A stretch of 64,000 nt of DNA from JAVVHH01 sp965276815 (GTDB lineage Bacteria > Pseudomonadota > Alphaproteobacteria > Acetobacterales > Acetobacteraceae): NCBI GenBank assembly GCA_965276815.1, contig CBDIBE010000007.1:310001-374000 (forward strand), written 5' to 3'. Every line of letters begins with the position of its first letter. The stretch's first letter is position 1. The notes below the pieces were generated by a model. It ran no database searches and was not told the origin of the DNA. It worked only from the letters and a program-made list of their open reading frames with translations. The position numbers and the translations under genes are program-made. Below, one piece after another: positions 61,711 through 64,000 of this stretch.

Positions 61711-62133
61711 TTACGCGATGGTCAACGCGTGCGACCCTGCGGCGGGCGCCACCTGATCGCGGAACACAATACGCGCCTCTTCTCCCCGCTGCTGCAGCAG
61801 CAGCGCCCGCGCGCGCATCAGCGCGATCATCGGATGGCCAGCGCCTTCCGGCTCGATGGCGCAGATCCGGTCGACAATGACCATCGCCTGTGCGCCCAGC
61901 CCGGCGCCGATCATCGCCGCAGCCAGCGTGCGCAACACGTCGGCCCGATCCGGCGCCGCGCGGGACGCCAGCATCAGCAGCACGACCGCGCGCGTGGCCT
62001 GGCCATGGCGGAGATAGACGAAACCCAGGCAGTGCAACAGATCAATGACCTCGGACGCCAAGTCCTGGTCGCGCTCGGCCTCGAGCGTGGGCAGATCTTC
62101 CAGGAGCCTGGCCAGATCGGCACGATCACTCAC
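61711..62133 (-). CDS. sctY: SctY-like TPR chaperone
   Basis: A 140-aa all-helical protein with TPR-like repeats (VIDLLHCLGFVYLRHGQATRAVVLLMLASRAAPD; ADVLRTLAAAMIGAGLGAQAMVIVDRICAIEPEG). In Ysc-type systems a YscY TPR chaperone pairs with YscX and is encoded directly before the YscV homolog. The same order, size and fold are seen here. The GTG start overlaps the sctX stop codon (GTGA). The sequence alone could also fit other T3SS chaperones. Confidence 0.68.
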   Translation of the reverse strand: MSDRADLARLLEDLPTLEAERDQDLASEVIDLLHCLGFVYLRHGQATRAVVLLMLASRAAPDRADVLRTLAAAMIGAGLGAQAMVIVDRICAIEPEGAGHPMIALMRARALLLQQRGEEARIVFRDQVAPAAGSHALTIA

Positions 62134-62591
62134 GGCTCGAGCCGGTTCGAACGGCGTTCCGCAATGTCGCGGTGATGTTGCAATTCCTGCTGCAGCGCCT
62201 TGATGCCGAGCGAGTCCAGGATGTCGGACCCGCCGGCGATGCCGCCGACATGATCGGCGGCGAGACCGAGCAACGGCACGATCCGCGGCTGGGTGAAGGC
62301 GTCGCTATTGCGCGGCCGCGGCGTCACATAATCGAGCAACTGGGCGGCCAGGCCCGACGCGGGCCCGCTGATTGATCGGCCTTCGGCCAGCGCCGTAACC
62401 TCGGAGACCGCGTCGATGCTCTCATCATCGGTCGCCCGGCTGCGGCGGGGGCCGGCCGCCGCAACTGCACCGACGCTAAACGGTGCATCGATCCGCGCGT
62501 CGCCCTGCACCGGGCCGATGGCGTCGCTGCCACGGGCAACCGGCGTGGATTCACCGGCTTGGGTCGAGACATCTAAACGATCGACGGCCAA
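62130..62591 (-). CDS. sctX: SctX-like type III secretion protein
   Basis: About 153 aa from a TTG at 62591. The N-terminal 90 residues look disordered (Ser/Ala/Gly/Arg), suitable for an export signal. The C-terminal half is helical, ending GGSDILDSLGIKALQQELQHHRDIAERRSNRL, like the YscX C-terminus that binds YscY. Identification rests on position (directly before sctY and sctV) and the C-terminal pattern; overall conservation is low in this family. Confidence 0.55.
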   Translation of the reverse strand: MAVDRLDVSTQAGESTPVARGSDAIGPVQGDARIDAPFSVGAVAAAGPRRSRATDDESIDAVSEVTALAEGRSISGPASGLAAQLLDYVTPRPRNSDAFTQPRIVPLLGLAADHVGGIAGGSDILDSLGIKALQQELQHHRDIAERRSNRLEP

Positions 62592-62601
62592 AACCGGCGC
62601 C

Positions 62602-63492
62602 TTACAAAGTTTCGCTCACCTCGCGACCGTCCTTGCGCAGAGTGACGCGGTCGTTGCCGATATACTGGATGGTCCAGCCTCCGTCTACGACCGCGCCCAC
62701 CGTATAACGCTCGCCCCTGGTGTCGATCACATAGGGCACATCGCCGCTCGACACGGCTCGGATGGCGAAACTCGGGCCGGCGGGCGGCTGGCCCTTGGCG
62801 ACCTGGTCCACCAGCGCGATGCTGCCGTGATATCGGCCGTCGAACCACATATGGGCGGCCGTCCAGGCGGGAAGCTGCGCCGCCTGCAACGCGCCCGTGG
62901 CCACCACGGCGCCGTTTGTCTGCGATAATGCTACTGCCGGGCTCAATCCGGCGCCGGCCAGGTGGATTTGCAGCGCCGTTTGCGCATCGGCCGGGGTCGG
63001 CGCAAGGCGGGCTGGCGCTGCGACAGCGGCGGTGTGCACTACCAGTGCGGGCTTGTGCTTCACGTGCGAATGGGTCAAGCCAAAAGCCAAGCTCGTCATC
63101 AGCACGAGCGGCACCGCGCCAGCAAGCGCCACCGGCCACCGCCGCCTGGCGCGCCGTGGCGGCGGCGTAAACTTCATAAAAGTGTCGCCGACTGCGAGTT
63201 CGCAGCCGCCGGCGACGTTCAGCGCTTCGCCGGCGTGCAGTCGCTTCCCGCGGGATTGGATGCCGGGCGCTGCGGGCTCAAGCGTCGCGCCGCCGCCGCC
63301 GACGGAGAGGATGGCTTGGTGATCCGCCATCGCCGGGTCGGCGAGAATGATGTCGTTGTCGATGCACGAGCCAAGCCGATACCGTCCGTCCCGCAACGGG
63401 ACGCTGGCGCCGGCATTCGGTCCGCTCACGACATCAAGGTGCCACACCCCCAGCGGCTGCGCCGGATCTTCTTTCGCAAGGTCGTCGGACAT
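62602..63492 (-). CDS. sctD: Type III secretion inner-membrane ring protein SctD
   Basis: A 296-aa YscD/HrpQ-type protein. A cytoplasmic FHA domain spans about residues 10-112 (LGSCIDNDIILADPAMADHQAILSV). A basic stretch RRARRRW is followed by one transmembrane helix (VALAGAVPLVLMTSLAFGL), then a periplasmic part with ring-building BON-like folds. It is shorter than YscD (about 420 aa), so one periplasmic repeat may be missing. It would form the outer layer of the inner-membrane ring, connecting to the secretin. Confidence 0.82.
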   Translation of the reverse strand: MSDDLAKEDPAQPLGVWHLDVVSGPNAGASVPLRDGRYRLGSCIDNDIILADPAMADHQAILSVGGGGATLEPAAPGIQSRGKRLHAGEALNVAGGCELAVGDTFMKFTPPPRRARRRWPVALAGAVPLVLMTSLAFGLTHSHVKHKPALVVHTAAVAAPARLAPTPADAQTALQIHLAGAGLSPAVALSQTNGAVVATGALQAAQLPAWTAAHMWFDGRYHGSIALVDQVAKGQPPAGPSFAIRAVSSGDVPYVIDTRGERYTVGAVVDGGWTIQYIGNDRVTLRKDGREVSETL

Positions 63493-63585
63493 GGTGCTTA
63501 CCTAACTTGTGGGTCCGCGAGATAAGGGACGGGCGCCCCCGACCGTTGCCGGCCGGGGACGCCTGTCGAAAGCCGCGCCTTGGTG

Positions 63586-63798
63586 TTAGGCGCTGTTCGG
63601 ACGCTGTTGCGCCGCATCAACACCCGCCTTGCCGAGGGTGGAGATCGACGTGACCTCGGAGGAGAGCTGCATGGCCTGTTGGAACGCGGCCGTCATGCTG
63701 TCCATCGAGCTTGAGGACGAGCTGTCGAGGCTGCTGGTGTCGGCCGCGGCACCAGTGCCGCCCTGGGTACCGCCGAGCGTGGAGATAGATCCGCTCAT
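63586..63798 (-). CDS. Small Ser-rich T3SS-associated protein, needle or rod candidate
   Basis: 70 aa, starting at an ATG with GGAAGG upstream. SISTLG occurs twice (residues 4-9 and about 52-57). A Ser/Asp/Gly-rich N-terminal half is followed by an amphipathic helix (SMDSMTAAFQQAMQLSSEVTSI). It has the size and helix-plus-disordered-head character of exported needle (SctF), inner-rod (SctI) or SctE-type proteins and is the first gene before sctD, but no diagnostic motif was seen. I do not assign a symbol. Confidence 0.5.
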   Translation of the reverse strand: MSGSISTLGGTQGGTGAAADTSSLDSSSSSSMDSMTAAFQQAMQLSSEVTSISTLGKAGVDAAQQRPNSA

Positions 63799-64000
63799 TT
63801 CTTAGTCCTTCCCTTATCTGGCACGCGGGCATTACGCTCCGGTGCGATCACGATGGCCGCGACGCCGAGTGGCGATGACCTGATCGTGACGGTTGAACGT
63901 GGAACGTTGCCGGCTGACCGGCCAATCCGCCTCGTTACAGCAAACCCAAAGTAACAAGGTAATCAAGACTGACCAATTTCCGGGTCAGGGGCAAACTACG
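63799..64000. other. Upstream region of the T3SS gene group
   Basis: No gene is visible in the last 200 bp. It should contain the leader and perhaps a promoter for the leftward sct genes. I did not find a convincing sigma-54, Hrp-box or PIP-box motif. Confidence 0.35.

Noticed and set aside
60543..61880. 445-codon plus-strand frame over sctV
   Set aside because: It is a His/Gln/Arg-rich antisense shadow of the strongly conserved SctV gene.
1..64000. CRISPR arrays, tRNA or rRNA genes
   Set aside because: No regularly spaced direct repeats, tRNA cloverleaf signatures or rRNA-like conserved blocks were noticed on reading through the sequence.

Overview
The window is GC-rich, densely packed DNA from a Gram-negative bacterium, most likely an alphaproteobacterium. 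A member of the Acetobacteraceae or a related Rhodospirillales family would fit, but I cannot prove the family. The reasons are the base composition, frequent GTG/TTG starts, the catabolic gene content and the IS types (IS5, IS630, IS110/IS1111, IS3, IS21). A plasmid-type ParA/partner module and an Xer-like recombinase with dif-like sites suggest a plasmid, a chromid, or integrated plasmid DNA.

Layout. 1-4.0 kb: a secreted protein cut by the window edge, a periplasmic GH3 beta-glucosidase and a divergent LysR regulator. 4.0-6.5 kb: a small tyrosine recombinase between two dif-like sites, then a ribbon-helix-helix/ParA partition pair whose parA is frameshifted. 6.5-13.2 kb: an insertion-sequence pile-up (deleted IS5, damaged IS630, two related IS1111-type elements in tandem, an IS3 element). 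13.2-15.8 kb: a decaying acyl-CoA pathway operon (CoA-transferase remnant, acyl-CoA dehydrogenase, MaoC hydratase, broken CitE-type lyase). 15.9-22.2 kb: a catabolic operon (CoA-transferase, DsbA-like isomerase, GST, second CoA-transferase, LivK-type binding protein) with a divergent LysR regulator. 22.2-29.7 kb: a second IS graveyard (IS630 copy 2; an IS21 fragment joined in frame to an amidohydrolase; a broken GlnQ-type ATPase; an IS21 element carrying an IS3).

29.9-43.3 kb is a nearly complete Wzx/Wzy-type exopolysaccharide operon read leftwards: PAP2 phosphatase, two glycosyltransferases, polymerase, flippase, a third glycosyltransferase, priming sugar-phosphate transferase, Wza-like export lipoprotein, Wzz-like co-polymerase, PL5 (alginate-lyase-like) lyase, methyltransferase and acyltransferase. 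Most neighbours overlap by a few bases. 43.4-51.4 kb holds a haloacetate-dehalogenase-like hydrolase, an Fe/spermidine-type ABC importer, an isopropylmalate-dehydrogenase-like enzyme, an MFS carrier and an internally deleted Ldh-family gene. 51.4-56.4 kb holds a class I aldolase, a Cys-nucleophile alpha/beta hydrolase, a YghU-like GST and a divergent amino-acid ABC importer without its ATPase.

56.7-64 kb is the most interesting part: the left end of a non-flagellar type III secretion locus (sctD, sctX, sctY, sctV and a small serine-rich protein). It is translationally coupled to a secretin of Tad-pilus (CpaC/RcpA) architecture and a CpaD-like lipoprotein, with a TadD-like TPR lipoprotein converging on them. 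No other Tad gene is present. This suggests a type III injectisome using a Tad-derived outer-membrane channel.
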